From Actinomycetes bacterium (lineage in GTDB: Bacteria > Actinomycetota > Acidimicrobiia > Acidimicrobiales > RAAP-2): a stretch of DNA of 64,000 nt. Under the pieces are notes generated by a model. It ran no database searches, had not been told where the DNA came from, and saw nothing but the letters and a program-made list of their open reading frames with translations. Positions within the stretch are counted from its first letter, which is position 1. The number at the start of each line of letters is the position of its first letter. Both the position numbers and the translations under genes were made by a program. This document shows, piece by piece, positions 42,862-54,409 of this stretch. The stretch lies in the NCBI GenBank assembly GCA_021791845.1, contig JAJYVT010000007.1, positions 1 through 64,000 on the forward strand, read 5' to 3'.

Positions 42862-43857
42862 ATGCGCCTACTCGTCACCGGCGGCGCCGGATTCATCGGC
42901 TCGAACTTCGTCCGCTACTGGCGTGCGGCGCACCCGGCGGACCACGTGGTCGCCTACGACGTGCTCACCTATGCCGGGAACCCCGAGAACCTCGCCGGCG
43001 TGGACGCGGGCTTCGTGCAGGGCGACGTCTGCGACCTCGACGTGGCGCTCCGGACCCTCGAACGCGAGTCGATCGACACCGTCGTCCACTTTGCCGCCGA
43101 GTCGCACAACTCCCTTGCCGTGCTGGACCCCGCCCGGTTCTTCCGGACCAACGTGCTGGGCACCCAGACCATGCTCGAGGCGTCACGCCGCCACGGCGTC
43201 ACCCGCTTCCACCACATCTCCACCTGCGAGGTGTACGGGGACCTGGACCTGGACACCGACGAGTGCTTCACCGAGGAGAGCCCGTACCGGCCCAGGACCC
43301 CCTACAACGCCTCCAAGGCGGGGGCGGACCACGCCGTGCGGGCCTACGCCGAGACCTACGGCCTCCCGGTCACCATCACCAACTGCTCCAACAACTACGG
43401 CCCCTACCAGTTCCCCGAGAAGGTGATCCCGCTGTTCACCACCCGGGCCCTCGACACAGAGCCGCTCCCGCTCTACGCCTCGACCCAGAACCGCCGGGAG
43501 TGGCTCCACGTCCTGGACCACTGCCGGGCCATCGAGGCGGTGCTGGAGCGGGGGCGCGTGGGGGAGACGTACCACGTCGGCAGCGGGGTCGAGGCCAGCA
43601 TCGAGGAGATCGCCGACCGGGTGCTCGCCGCCCTGGGCAAGCCGGCGTCGCTCAAGACGATCGTGGAGGACCGGCCCGGCCACGACCGCCGGTACCTCCT
43701 CGACACCACCAAGATCCGGACCGAGCTCGGCTGGCAGCCGTCGATCGGCTTCAGCGACGGGCTGGTCGAGACGGTGGCCTGGTACGCCGGGCACCGGAGC
43801 TGGTGGGAGCCGTTGCGGGGACGTGCCCCGGTGGTCGAGACCGCCTGGACCCGCTAG
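42862..43857 (+). CDS. rmlB: dTDP-glucose 4,6-dehydratase
   Basis: This 331-residue extended SDR enzyme turns dTDP-glucose into dTDP-4-keto-6-deoxyglucose, the second step to dTDP-rhamnose. It shows the NAD motif [16 protein letters not shown] (residues 5-20), HFAAESHNS, the active-site region [10 protein letters not shown], the [10 protein letters not shown] catalytic Tyr/Lys and [17 protein letters not shown], all diagnostic for RmlB. TAGGCT (42847-42852) lies 9 nt before the ATG, suggesting a leaderless start and the promoter for the whole sugar operon through 47863. Confidence 0.92.
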   Translation: MRLLVTGGAGFIGSNFVRYWRAAHPADHVVAYDVLTYAGNPENLAGVDAGFVQGDVCDLDVALRTLERESIDTVVHFAAESHNSLAVLDPARFFRTNVLGTQTMLEASRRHGVTRFHHISTCEVYGDLDLDTDECFTEESPYRPRTPYNASKAGADHAVRAYAETYGLPVTITNCSNNYGPYQFPEKVIPLFTTRALDTEPLPLYASTQNRREWLHVLDHCRAIEAVLERGRVGETYHVGSGVEASIEEIADRVLAALGKPASLKTIVEDRPGHDRRYLLDTTKIRTELGWQPSIGFSDGLVETVAWYAGHRSWWEPLRGRAPVVETAWTR

Positions 43858-43865
43858 AGGCCGCC

Positions 43866-44768
43866 GTGCGCGTCCTCGTGACCGGGGCCGGAGGGCAGCT
43901 GGGCAGCGACCTCGTCGAGGCGTTCGCCGGCGCCGTGCCGCCGGGCGGCCGCCGCCGCGCCCTGCTCGGCCCCGAGGGTGGCGGCCCGGGTGTGGAGGTC
44001 GCCGGCGTCGGCCACGCCGACCTGGCGGTCGAGGACCGCGCCGCCGTCCTGGAGGCCGTCTGCGGGTTGCGGCCCGACGTCGTGGTCCACGCCGGGGCCT
44101 GGACCGCGGTGGACGCCTGCGAGGTCGACCCCGACCGCGCCTTCCGGGTGAACGCCCTCGGGACGCGCCACGTGGCCGAGGCGGTGGCCCGGACGGGGTC
44201 CCACCTGGTGTACGTCTCGACGGACTACGTGTTCGACGGCACGGCGCTCCGGCCCTACGTGGAGTGGGACGACCCCAACCCGGTCTCCGTCTACGGCCGG
44301 AGCAAGCTGGGTGGTGAGCGCGAGTGCCCGCCGGGGGCCACCGTCGTGCGCACCTCGTGGGTGTGCGGGGCCCGGGGGGCGAACATGGTGAAGACGGCGC
44401 TGCGCCTGGCCGCCGGTGAGGGCGAGCTGCGCTTTGTCGACGACCAGCGCGGCTCCCCGACGTTCACCGCCGACCTGGCGGCGGCCGTGGTCACCCTGGC
44501 CCTGGACCGGCGGCCCGGCGTCTACCACGTCACCAACCAGGGCACGACCACGTGGTTCGGCTTCGTGCAGGCCGTGCTGGAGATGGCCGGGCGCGACCCC
44601 GCCCGGGTCGTGCCCATCGCCACCGCCGACCTGGACCCGCCGCGCCCCGCCCGCCGCCCCGCCAACTCGGTGCTCGACAACGCCGCGCTGCGTCTCGACG
44701 GGCTGCCGCTCCTCCCGCACTGGACGGACGGCCTGGGCCGCCTGCTGGCCGCGCTCGAGCCGGCGTGA
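43866..44768 (+). CDS. rmlD: dTDP-4-dehydrorhamnose reductase
   Basis: This 300-residue SDR protein reduces dTDP-4-dehydrorhamnose to dTDP-L-rhamnose. Signatures are VLVTGAGGQLGSDLVEAF at the N-terminus, HAGAWTAVDACEVDPDRAFRVNALG, YVSTDYVFDG, the catalytic VYGRSKLGGE and VRTSWVCGARGANMV, and QRGSPTFTADLA. The GTG at 43866 lies 9 bp after the rmlB stop. No rmlA or rmlC is in the window, so they must be elsewhere. Its stop overlaps the next gene by GTGA. Confidence 0.92.
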   Translation: MRVLVTGAGGQLGSDLVEAFAGAVPPGGRRRALLGPEGGGPGVEVAGVGHADLAVEDRAAVLEAVCGLRPDVVVHAGAWTAVDACEVDPDRAFRVNALGTRHVAEAVARTGSHLVYVSTDYVFDGTALRPYVEWDDPNPVSVYGRSKLGGERECPPGATVVRTSWVCGARGANMVKTALRLAAGEGELRFVDDQRGSPTFTADLAAAVVTLALDRRPGVYHVTNQGTTTWFGFVQAVLEMAGRDPARVVPIATADLDPPRPARRPANSVLDNAALRLDGLPLLPHWTDGLGRLLAALEPA

Positions 44769-46063
44769 GCGACGCCGTGCCCTCCGCCGTCGGGGTCGTC
44801 GGCGCCGGCTACGTCGGCCTCCCGACCGCCTGTGTGCTGGCCCACCTCGGCCACTCGGTGGTGTGCGCCGAGCGGGACCCGCAGCGCTTGGACCAGCTGG
44901 CAGCAGGGCGGTCGCCCATCCTCGAGCCGGGTCTGGAGGAGCTCGTGTCCGAGGTGCGGGCCGCCGGCCGGCTGCGGTTCGTGCGCTCGGCCGGCGAGGC
45001 CGTGCGCGGGGCCGCCTTCGTCTTCCTCTGCGTCGACACGCCCCAGGCGGGCGACGGCGCCGCGGACCTGTCGGCGCTCCAGGCGGCAGCCGAGGAGATC
45101 GCCCCCGCCCTGGCGCCGGGGGCCGTGGTGGTGAACAAGTCGACCGTGCCCGTGGGGACGGCGACCCTCGTCAAGCGGGTGACCGGCGCCACCGTCGTCT
45201 CCAATCCCGAGTTCCTGCGAGAGGGCACGGCGGTGCGCGACAGCCTGCACCCGGACCGCATCCTGGTCGGCTCGGCCGACCGGCAGGCCGCCCGGCGGGT
45301 GGGCGAGCTGTTCGCCGGAACGGGCGCCCCGCTGATCGTGACCGACACCGTGACCGCCGAGACCATCAAGTACGCGTCCAACGCCTTCTTGGCCATCAAG
45401 CTGAGCTTCGTGAACGCCCTTGCCGGGCTGTGCGAGTCGCTCGGGGCCGACGTTCGCGACGTCGTGCTCGGCATGGGCTACGACCGGCGCATCGGGTTCG
45501 ACTTCGTCCGCCCCGGCCCGGGCTGGGGCGGGTCCTGCCTGACCAAGGACACCGCCGCACTGGTGCGCATCGCCGACGCGGCGGGGTACGACTTCGCCCT
45601 CCTGCACGCTGCCATCGCCACCAACGAGGAAGCCCAGGACCGGGTGGTGGCGAAGGTCGAGACGTCGGCCGGCGGTTCGCTGGCCGGCGCCACGGTGGCG
45701 GTGTGGGGCCTGACCTTCAAGGCGGGCACCGACGACCGGCGACGCTCCCCGGCGGTGGCGATCGCCCGTCGGCTCGTCGCCGCCGGAGCCGCCGTGCGGG
45801 CCTTCGACCCCACCGTGGACGCGGGGGCGGGGGAGGCGGCGCCCGATCTCTCGGGCATCACGGTGTGCGCCAACGCCTACGAGGCCTGCCGGGACGCCGA
45901 CGTGGTGGCCCTCCTGACCGAGTGGGAGGACTTCCGGCATCTGGACCTGGAGAAGGCTCGGGGCCTCATGACGCGCCCCGCCATGGTGGACGCCCGCAAC
46001 CTCTTCGATCCCTCGGCGGTGCGACGCGCCGGGTTCGCCTACCACGGAATCGGGCGCCCGTGA
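44765..46063 (+). CDS. UDP-glucose/GDP-mannose dehydrogenase family protein
   Basis: This 432-residue enzyme has the N-terminal NAD fold VGVVGAGYVGLPTACVLAHLGHSV, VFLCVDTPQ, NKSTVPVGTA, VVSNPEFLREGTAVRDSLHPDRI, the helical dimer region IKYASNAFLAIKLSFVN, the catalytic Cys in GPGWGGSCLTKDT and the C-terminal VWGLTFKAGTDDRRRSP domain. These fit UDP-glucose 6-dehydrogenase (Ugd), making UDP-glucuronate. The next gene resembles UDP-glucuronate decarboxylase, so together they may supply UDP-xylose or a related sugar. GTGA overlaps tie it to both neighbours. Confidence 0.88.
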   Translation: MSDAVPSAVGVVGAGYVGLPTACVLAHLGHSVVCAERDPQRLDQLAAGRSPILEPGLEELVSEVRAAGRLRFVRSAGEAVRGAAFVFLCVDTPQAGDGAADLSALQAAAEEIAPALAPGAVVVNKSTVPVGTATLVKRVTGATVVSNPEFLREGTAVRDSLHPDRILVGSADRQAARRVGELFAGTGAPLIVTDTVTAETIKYASNAFLAIKLSFVNALAGLCESLGADVRDVVLGMGYDRRIGFDFVRPGPGWGGSCLTKDTAALVRIADAAGYDFALLHAAIATNEEAQDRVVAKVETSAGGSLAGATVAVWGLTFKAGTDDRRRSPAVAIARRLVAAGAAVRAFDPTVDAGAGEAAPDLSGITVCANAYEACRDADVVALLTEWEDFRHLDLEKARGLMTRPAMVDARNLFDPSAVRRAGFAYHGIGRP

Positions 46064-47007
46064 GGGTGGTGGTCGCCGGCGGCGCCGGCTTCCTCGGGTC
46101 GCACCTCTGCGAGCACCTGGTCTCCCGGGGCGACGAGGTGGTGTGCCTGGACGACCTGTCCACTGGGACGACCGACAACCTGGCCGCCGTGCTCGAGCGG
46201 CCCGGGTTCTCGCTCGCCCGGTGCGACGTCAGCCGGTCGGTGCCGGTCGACGGCGCGGTGGACGTCGTCTTCCACCTGGCCAGCCCGGCGTCGCCGCCGG
46301 CCTACCTGGCGAGGCCGCTCGAGACGCTGGCCGCGGGCAGCGAGGGCACCCGGCGCCTGCTCGAGCTGGCGGGACGCTGCGGGGCGCGCTTCGTCCTGGC
46401 CTCAACCAGCGAGGTCTACGGCGACCCCGACGTCCATCCGCAGCCCGAGTGCTACCGCGGCAACGTGGACCCCGTAGGGCCCCGAAGCGTGTACGACGAG
46501 GCCAAGCGGTTCGCCGAGGCGCGCACCATGGCGGCCCACCGGGCGTGCGGTGTGGACGTCGGCATCGTCCGCATCTTCAACACCTACGGGCCGCGGCTGG
46601 CGCCCGGCGACGGCCGGGTGGTGTCGAACTTCTGCGTGCAGGCCCTCACCGGCCGGCCGCTCACCGTGTACGGCGACGGCAGCCAGACGCGGAGCCTCTG
46701 CTTCGTGAGCGACCTGGTCACCGGACTGGTGGCGCTGGCCGAGGCCCGGGAGGTGACCGGACCGCTCAACCTCGGCAACCCCGACGAGCGCACGGTGGGC
46801 GAGCTGGCCCGCACCGTGCTCGAGCTGACCGGCTCGGCCTCGCCGATCGAGCACGGGCCCCTACCCGCCCAGGACCCGAGGCGCCGCTGCCCGGACGTCA
46901 CGCTGGCGGGCGAGGTGCTGGGCTGGGCCCCGACGGTGCCGCTGCGCGAGGGGTTGGACCGGACGCTCGGGTGGTTCCGGCGGCACCTCGGGATCGCCGG
47001 TGCCTGA
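46060..47007 (+). CDS. NAD-dependent epimerase/dehydratase, UDP-xylose synthase-like
   Basis: This 315-residue extended SDR protein starts VRVVVAGGAGFLGSHLCEHLVSRG and carries HLASPASPPAYLARPLETLAAGSEGTRRLLELA, LASTSEVYGDPDVHPQPECYRGNVDPVGPRSVYDEAKRFAE split across the catalytic region and RIFNTYGPRLAPGDGRVVSNF. These segments are characteristic of the UXS/UDP-glucuronate decarboxylase group (note HLASPASPP and GPR..YDE.KR). It is coupled to the preceding dehydrogenase by GTGA. The product could be UDP-xylose; a dTDP-sugar substrate cannot be excluded. Confidence 0.82.
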   Translation: MRVVVAGGAGFLGSHLCEHLVSRGDEVVCLDDLSTGTTDNLAAVLERPGFSLARCDVSRSVPVDGAVDVVFHLASPASPPAYLARPLETLAAGSEGTRRLLELAGRCGARFVLASTSEVYGDPDVHPQPECYRGNVDPVGPRSVYDEAKRFAEARTMAAHRACGVDVGIVRIFNTYGPRLAPGDGRVVSNFCVQALTGRPLTVYGDGSQTRSLCFVSDLVTGLVALAEAREVTGPLNLGNPDERTVGELARTVLELTGSASPIEHGPLPAQDPRRRCPDVTLAGEVLGWAPTVPLREGLDRTLGWFRRHLGIAGA

Positions 47008-47863
47008 GCGGGTCGCCGCCGTCGTCGTCGACTACGACGCCGGCCCGGTGCTGGGGGAGTGCGTGCGGTCGCTTCGCGACGAGGGGGTCCGCCAGGTGGT
47101 GGTGGTGGAGAACGGCGACCCCGCGCCCGCCCGCCGCGCCCTCGACGGCCTGGACGCCCCGCTCGTGGTGACCGGCCGCAACGTCGGCTACGGGGCGGGC
47201 GCCAACCGGGGCCTGGCGTTGAGCGGGGCCTCCGACCTCGTGCTCGTGTGCAACCCCGACCTGCGCCTCCATCCGGGTGCGGTCGAGGGGATGCTCGGCG
47301 CGCTGGACGACCATCCGTCCTGGGCGATCGTCGGGCCGCGCATCCTGGACGCCTCGGGGGCCGTCTACCCCTCGGTGCGCCGGTTCCCCTCCATGACCGA
47401 CGCCGCCGGCCACGCCCTGCTGGCGCTGTTCTGGCCGGACAACCCGTTCAGCCGGCGCTACCGGCCGCTCGACGCCGGGGGCGACGACGCCCGCCCCGTC
47501 GACTGGGTGTCGGGGGCGTGCTTCTGCGCCCGCCGGGCGGTTCTCGAGGAGCTGGGCGGGTTCGACGAGGCCTACTTCATGTTCGCCGAGGACATGGACC
47601 TCTGCTGGCGGGCGCACCAGGCGGGCTGGGAGGTGGGCGTCGAGCCCGCCGCCGTCGTCACCCACGTCGAGGGCGTCTCGCGGCGCCGACATCCCTACCG
47701 GATGCTCGTGGCCCACCACCGCTCGGCCCTGCGCTTTGCCGAGCGCCGGGCGCGCGGCCCGGCCCGCGCCGCCCTCCCGCTGGCCGCCGGCGTGCTGGGG
47801 GTGCGGCTGGCGGCGGCCCTCGTGGACGAGGCGCTCCGCCGCCGGCGGGCACCGGGCGGGTAG
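47000..47863 (+). CDS. GT2-family glycosyltransferase (WbbL/rhamnosyltransferase-like)
   Basis: This 287-residue family-2 glycosyltransferase has the nucleotide-binding VAAVVVDYDAGPVLGECVRSL, RNVGYGAGANRGLALS, DLVLVCNPDLRL (DxD-like NPD), then WVSGACFCARRAVLEELGGFDEAYFMFAEDMDLCWRAHQAGW split over the acceptor/catalytic ED region, and a hydrophobic helix near the end. This pattern matches rhamnosyltransferases such as WbbL, which adds rhamnose to GlcNAc-PP-prenol in arabinogalactan linkage synthesis. The GTG at 47000 overlaps the previous gene by 8 bp. It is the last gene of the sugar operon. Confidence 0.85.
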   Translation: MPERVAAVVVDYDAGPVLGECVRSLRDEGVRQVVVVENGDPAPARRALDGLDAPLVVTGRNVGYGAGANRGLALSGASDLVLVCNPDLRLHPGAVEGMLGALDDHPSWAIVGPRILDASGAVYPSVRRFPSMTDAAGHALLALFWPDNPFSRRYRPLDAGGDDARPVDWVSGACFCARRAVLEELGGFDEAYFMFAEDMDLCWRAHQAGWEVGVEPAAVVTHVEGVSRRRHPYRMLVAHHRSALRFAERRARGPARAALPLAAGVLGVRLAAALVDEALRRRRAPGG

Positions 47864-47879
47864 GAGCGGCGGCGCCGCG

Positions 47880-47885
47880 TAGCAT
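47880..47885 (+). promoter_or_regulatory. -10 box TAGCAT of the non-coding RNA
   Basis: TAGCAT ends 6 nt before G47892, the first base of a long terminal helix. The same hexamer is the -10 of secA at 48227. No clear -35 is visible. Confidence 0.5.
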
Positions 47886-47891
47886 GACGCT

Positions 47892-48156
47892 GGGCTGCGT
47901 GCGGGTCTGTGGTTGCAAGTCGAGGCCAGCCGCAGGCGAAACGACCCACGTAAGGCAACTCGTGGTTGCCGAGCATGGTGCGGCTTAGGGGTAAGCCCTG
48001 CCCGCCCGGATCTCCCGACACGCGGGGGAGGGCGGCGACGGGGGGACGCGGCCGAGTGCGGCACCGCAGGACCGCCTCGGCGGTCGCCGGTGCCGGGCCG
48101 CCATCCCTGCAGCAGGCGAGTGTGGGGCCAAAGACCAGGTCAGCCGCACGCAGCCC
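47892..48156 (+). ncRNA. Structured non-coding RNA candidate upstream of secA (about 265 nt)
   Basis: The 378-bp gap between the glycosyltransferase and secA has no credible reading frame but strong RNA structure. GGGCTGCGTGCGG (47892-47904) pairs perfectly over 13 bp with CCGCACGCAGCCC (48144-48156), closing the whole element. Inside are GGCTTA-GGGG-TAAGCC (47982-47997), GGCAAC-TCGTG-GTTGCC (47954-47970), CCGCCC/GGGCGG (48002-48007 with 48030-48035) and GCACCG/CGGTGC (48061-48066 with 48088-48093) around an ACCGC-CTCG-GCGGT hairpin (48071-48084). A TAGCAT box ends 6 nt before the first paired base, so it looks independently transcribed. It lacks tmRNA and RNase P signatures. The raiA RNA motif, which can occur near this locus in other bacteria, is one possible identity that I cannot confirm. 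Confidence 0.6.
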
Positions 48157-48226
48157 ACCGTCCACCTCCCCGCCCGCACGGCAACGGCCGTCACGCACGC
48201 GCCGGTCGCCGGCTCGCCCCGCCCGG

Positions 48227-48232
48227 TAGCAT
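48227..48232 (+). promoter_or_regulatory. -10 box TAGCAT for secA
   Basis: TAGCAT ends 9 nt before the ATG at 48242 with no purine-rich SD between, suggesting leaderless or near-leaderless transcription of secA separate from the upstream RNA. Confidence 0.5.
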
Positions 48233-48241
48233 TGTCAGGCC

Positions 48242-51155
<2,914 letters not shown>

Positions 51156-51169
<14 letters not shown>

Positions 51170-52289
51170 GCCGCCGGGGGGCGATGCCGCCGCCGAGATC
51201 GACGCACTGGCGAAGCGGGTCGCGGACGCAGAGGGCTACCTGGACATCGCCTCGCTCCGGACCCGGAAGGGCGAGCTCGAGCAGGAGGCTGCCCGGCCCG
51301 ATCTCTGGGACGACCAGGACCGCGCCCGGGAGGTGACGACCCAGCTCGGCCGGGTGGCCGACGACGTCGACCGGTTCGACGCGCTCGTGGGCGCGGTCGA
51401 GGAGGCGAGGGTCCTGGCCGAGCTGGTCGAGGAGGCCGCGGCGGGAGGCACCCCCGACGAAGGGCTGGCGAAGGAGCTCGCCGGCTCGATGGACGCGCTG
51501 CGAGCCCGCGTCGGCCAGCTGGAGCTCGAGTCCCTCTTCTCCGGCGAGTACGACGACCGGGACGCCGTCTGCGAGGTGCACGCCGGCGCGGGCGGCACCG
51601 ACGCGCAGGACTGGACGGAGATGCTCCTGCGCATGTACCAGCGCTGGGCCGAGCGCCGGGGCTTCACCGTCGAGGTGGACGAGGCCACGCCCGGCCAGGA
51701 GGCCGGCCTCCTCTCTGCCACCTTCATCGTGCGCGGCCGGCACGCCTACGGGCTCCTGGCGACCGAGCGGGGGGTGCACCGGCTGGTCCGGATGTCGCCG
51801 TTCGACTCGCAGCACCGCCGCCAGACGAGCTTCGCCTCCTTTGACGTCACGCCGTTCTTGGAGGACGTCTCGGACGTCGAGATCGACGAGAAGGAGCTGC
51901 GCATCGACACCTACCGGTCCTCGGGCGCCGGCGGCCAGCACGTCAACAAGACCGACTCGGCTGTCCGCATCACCCACGAGCCGACCGGGATCGTGGTCGC
52001 CGTCCAGAACGAGCGCTCCCAGCACCAGAACAAGGCGAAGGCCATGCAGATCCTGGCGGCCAAGCTGGCCGAACGCGCCCGGGCGGAGCGCCAGGCCGAG
52101 CTCGAGTCGCTGGGCGGCGAGCGCGCCGAGAACGCCTGGGGCAACCAGATCCGCTCCTACGTCCTTGCGCCGTACCAGCTGGTCAAGGACCTCCGAACGG
52201 GGGTGGAGACCGGCAATGTCGATTCCGTGCTCGACGGTGACCTCGACCCGTTCATGGAGGCTGAACTTCGCCGCCTTCGAGGCGGTTAG
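51156..52289 (+). CDS. prfB: Peptide chain release factor 2
   Basis: This 377-residue factor ends translation at UGA and UAA. It has the SPF tripeptide in RMSPFDSQHRRQTSF (codon recognition) and the GGQ loop in SSGAGGQHVNKTDSAVRITH (peptidyl hydrolysis). It reads as one uninterrupted frame from the ATG at 51156, so the programmed +1 frameshift found in many bacterial prfB genes is absent. It overlaps the secA stop by 14 bp; the usual actinobacterial order prfB-ftsE-ftsX follows. Confidence 0.95.
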
Positions 52290-52430
52290 CCCAGCTCAGA
52301 GCCAACTTCTTCCAGAAAGGATGCGCTGGCGGGGCGCGTCTGGTTAGTGTTTCTGCCGATCGCACGTCCGCGGCTTCACAGTTGTCGGCCGCCCTCCAGC
52401 CATCTACACGTCGGACGGAGAGATACCCAA

Positions 52431-53354
52431 ATGATCCGTTTCCAGAACGTTACGAAGACGTACAAGAATTCCACGGTCGCTCTCCGGGACGTCTCGATCG
52501 AGATCGACAAGGGGGAATTCGTCTTCCTCGTCGGCACGTCGGGCTCCGGCAAGACCACCTTCATCCGGCTGCTCCTCCGGGAGGAGCTCCCCGACCGCGG
52601 CCGGATCTGGGAGGCGGGCCGGGACATCGTCCACCTGCCCAAGTGGCGCGTGCCCTACCTGCGCCGGAACATCGGCTGCGTCTTCCAGGACTTCCGGCTC
52701 CTGCCGAACAAGACGGTCTTCGAGAACGTGGCCTTCGCCCTGGAGGTGATCGGGCGGCCCAAGCACGTGGTCGCCACCCAGGTGCCCCAGGTGCTCGAGC
52801 TGGTGGGGCTGTCCAAGAAGCGCGACAACCTCCCGCACGAGCTCTCCGGCGGCGAGCAGCAGCGCGTGGCCGTCGCCCGGGCCTTCGTCAACCGGCCGCT
52901 CATCCTCTTGGCCGACGAGCCGACGGGGAACCTGGACCCGTCCACCAGCCAGGGGATCATGCAGCTCCTGGACCGGATCAACCGGACCGGCACCACCGTG
53001 GTCGTGGCGACCCACGACGAGGTGCTCGTGAACTGGATGCGCCGCCGTGTGGTGGAGCTGTCCCGCGGCACCATCATCCGCGACCAGGCTCGTGGCGTGT
53101 ACGGCATCGAAGGTCCGGCGGCCGGCTCCTCCGCCTCGGGGCCGCCCAGCGGGCGCGTCCCGGTGGTCGGTCCGCCGAGCGGCCGGGTCCCGGTGGTCGG
53201 GCCGCCGAGCGGCCGGGTGCCGGCGGTCGGGCCGCCGAGCGGCCGGGTGCCGGTGGTCGGGCCGCCCAGCGGGCGCGTCCCCGCGGTCGATCCGAGCGGG
53301 CGCGTCCCGGTGGTGGCAGGCCGGACGCGGGTCGACCGTGAGGAGCGGCCCTGA
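52431..53354 (+). CDS. ftsE: Cell-division ABC ATPase FtsE with repeat tail
   Basis: This 307-residue protein starts [25 protein letters not shown] and has Walker [13 protein letters not shown], the Q-loop FQDFRLL, signature [15 protein letters not shown], Walker [15 protein letters not shown] and H-loop ATHD, all typical of FtsE. With FtsX it activates peptidoglycan hydrolases (RipC/EnvC type) at the septum. FtsE is normally about 225-230 residues; here an extra tail of about 80 residues is made of five to six [10 protein letters not shown]-type decapeptides. The ATG at 52431 has a distant GGAG; the frame extends upstream but lacks family similarity there. The stop overlaps ftsX (TGATG). Confidence 0.94.
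   Translation: MIRFQNVTKTYKNSTVALRDVSIEIDKGEFVFLVGTSGSGKTTFIRLLLREELPDRGRIWEAGRDIVHLPKWRVPYLRRNIGCVFQDFRLLPNKTVFENVAFALEVIGRPKHVVATQVPQVLELVGLSKKRDNLPHELSGGEQQRVAVARAFVNRPLILLADEPTGNLDPSTSQGIMQLLDRINRTGTTVVVATHDEVLVNWMRRRVVELSRGTIIRDQARGVYGIEGPAAGSSASGPPSGRVPVVGPPSGRVPVVGPPSGRVPAVGPPSGRVPVVGPPSGRVPAVDPSGRVPVVAGRTRVDREERP
53139..53315. repeat. 30-bp in-frame tandem repeat at the 3' end of ftsE
   Basis: Five full 30-bp units beginning at 53139, 53169, 53199, 53229 and 53259, plus a shortened sixth, encode [11 protein letters not shown]. Units differ by a few third-position and CCC/CCG changes, so the array is not brand new. Confidence 0.92.
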
Positions 53355-54238
53355 TGCCGATGTCGACGGAGTACGTGGCGCGGGAGACCGCGTCCAATCT
53401 CTGGCGCAACCGCCTCATGACCATCGCCGCCGTGCTCACGGTGGCGGTCTCCCTCTCCCTCGTGGGTGCCGCCCTGCTCTTGAAGCAGGGCGCCGCCAGG
53501 GCCGAGGTCGAGTGGCAACGAGGCACCGAGGTCATGGTGTGGATGCAGCCCAACGCCAGCCACAGTGAGATCGAGGCGGTGGGCAAGCAGCTCACCGTCC
53601 TGCCGTACGTGCGCGCCTGCAGCTTCAAGAACCACCAGTACGACTACCTCGAGGCGAAAAAGCTGATCGGGCCCGTTTACGGGGAGTCGGGTGTCACGCC
53701 GGCGCAGACGCCTACCTCGTGGCGGTGCACGCCGGTCCATCCCCAGGATGCCACCGCCGTCATCAGGAAGTTCTCCGGGCAGGCCGGGGTGATGAAGGTG
53801 ACGGCGCCGCTCACACAGATCCGGACCGAGCAGCACGTGATCGACATCCTCCAGTGGGTCTTCCTGCTCGTGGCGCTGGTGTTGCTGATCTCCGCCGCCG
53901 TGCTGATCCTGAACACGATCCGCATGGCCATCTTCGCCCGACGCCGAGAGGTGTCGGTGATGAAGCTGGTCGGGGCGACCAACTGGTTCATCCGCCTGCC
54001 GTTCATGTCCGAGGGCCTCGTCCAGGGCCTCCTCGGCTCCGGGGTGGCGGCGGCCATCGTCTACGGCCTTCACGAGGTGCTGAACAAGATCGGCTCCAGC
54101 ACATCGGGCTCGGTGCTCGCCCAGATGCGGATGACGGGCTGGGAGGTCTTCGCCACCGATCTCGTCGTGATCGCCATCGGGGTGCTGATCGGCACCGGGG
54201 GCTCCGCCCTCGCCATCAGCCGCTTCCTCGACGTCTGA
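53354..54238 (+). CDS. ftsX: Cell-division permease-like protein FtsX
   Basis: This 294-residue protein has one N-terminal helix (LMTIAAVLTVAVSLSLVGAAL), an extracellular domain of about 130 residues and three C-terminal helices (VFLLVALVLLISAAVLIL, GLVQGLLGSGVAAAIVYGL, LVVIAIGVLIGTGGSALAI) with the coupling segment ARRREVSVMKLVGATNWFIRLPF. It partners the FtsE encoded just before. Several Thr codons are ACA. The usual next gene smpB is not present; an SSB-like gene follows after 171 bp with a hairpin in between. Confidence 0.94.
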   Translation: MPMSTEYVARETASNLWRNRLMTIAAVLTVAVSLSLVGAALLLKQGAARAEVEWQRGTEVMVWMQPNASHSEIEAVGKQLTVLPYVRACSFKNHQYDYLEAKKLIGPVYGESGVTPAQTPTSWRCTPVHPQDATAVIRKFSGQAGVMKVTAPLTQIRTEQHVIDILQWVFLLVALVLLISAAVLILNTIRMAIFARRREVSVMKLVGATNWFIRLPFMSEGLVQGLLGSGVAAAIVYGLHEVLNKIGSSTSGSVLAQMRMTGWEVFATDLVVIAIGVLIGTGGSALAISRFLDV

Positions 54239-54270
54239 CCGCTCCGGGCCGGCCGCCGCCTGCCCACCCT

Positions 54271-54291
54271 GCCCGCCTGCCGTTGGCGGGC
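54271..54291 (+). terminator. Hairpin after ftsX
   Basis: GCCCGCC (54271-54277), 7-nt loop, GGCGGGC (54285-54291) lies 33 nt after the ftsX stop, with no T-run. It plausibly ends the secA-prfB-ftsEX unit. Confidence 0.5.
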
Positions 54292-54409
54292 GCCCGGCGC
54301 GCTCCGCCGGTGCCCGGCAAGGCGTCCGGCAAGGTCCGGGGCAAGCACGCTCCCGCATCCTGGCGACGCGCCGGGCGCCCGCCCGGCGCTCCGACGAAGG
54401 AGCGCCACG

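Noticed and set aside
47892-48156. tmRNA, RNase P or 6S identity for the structured RNA
   Set aside because: There is no tRNA-like T-arm or tag reading frame ending in Ala-Ala, no GAGGAAAGTCC core of RNase P, and several separate hairpins rather than the single long 6S rod.
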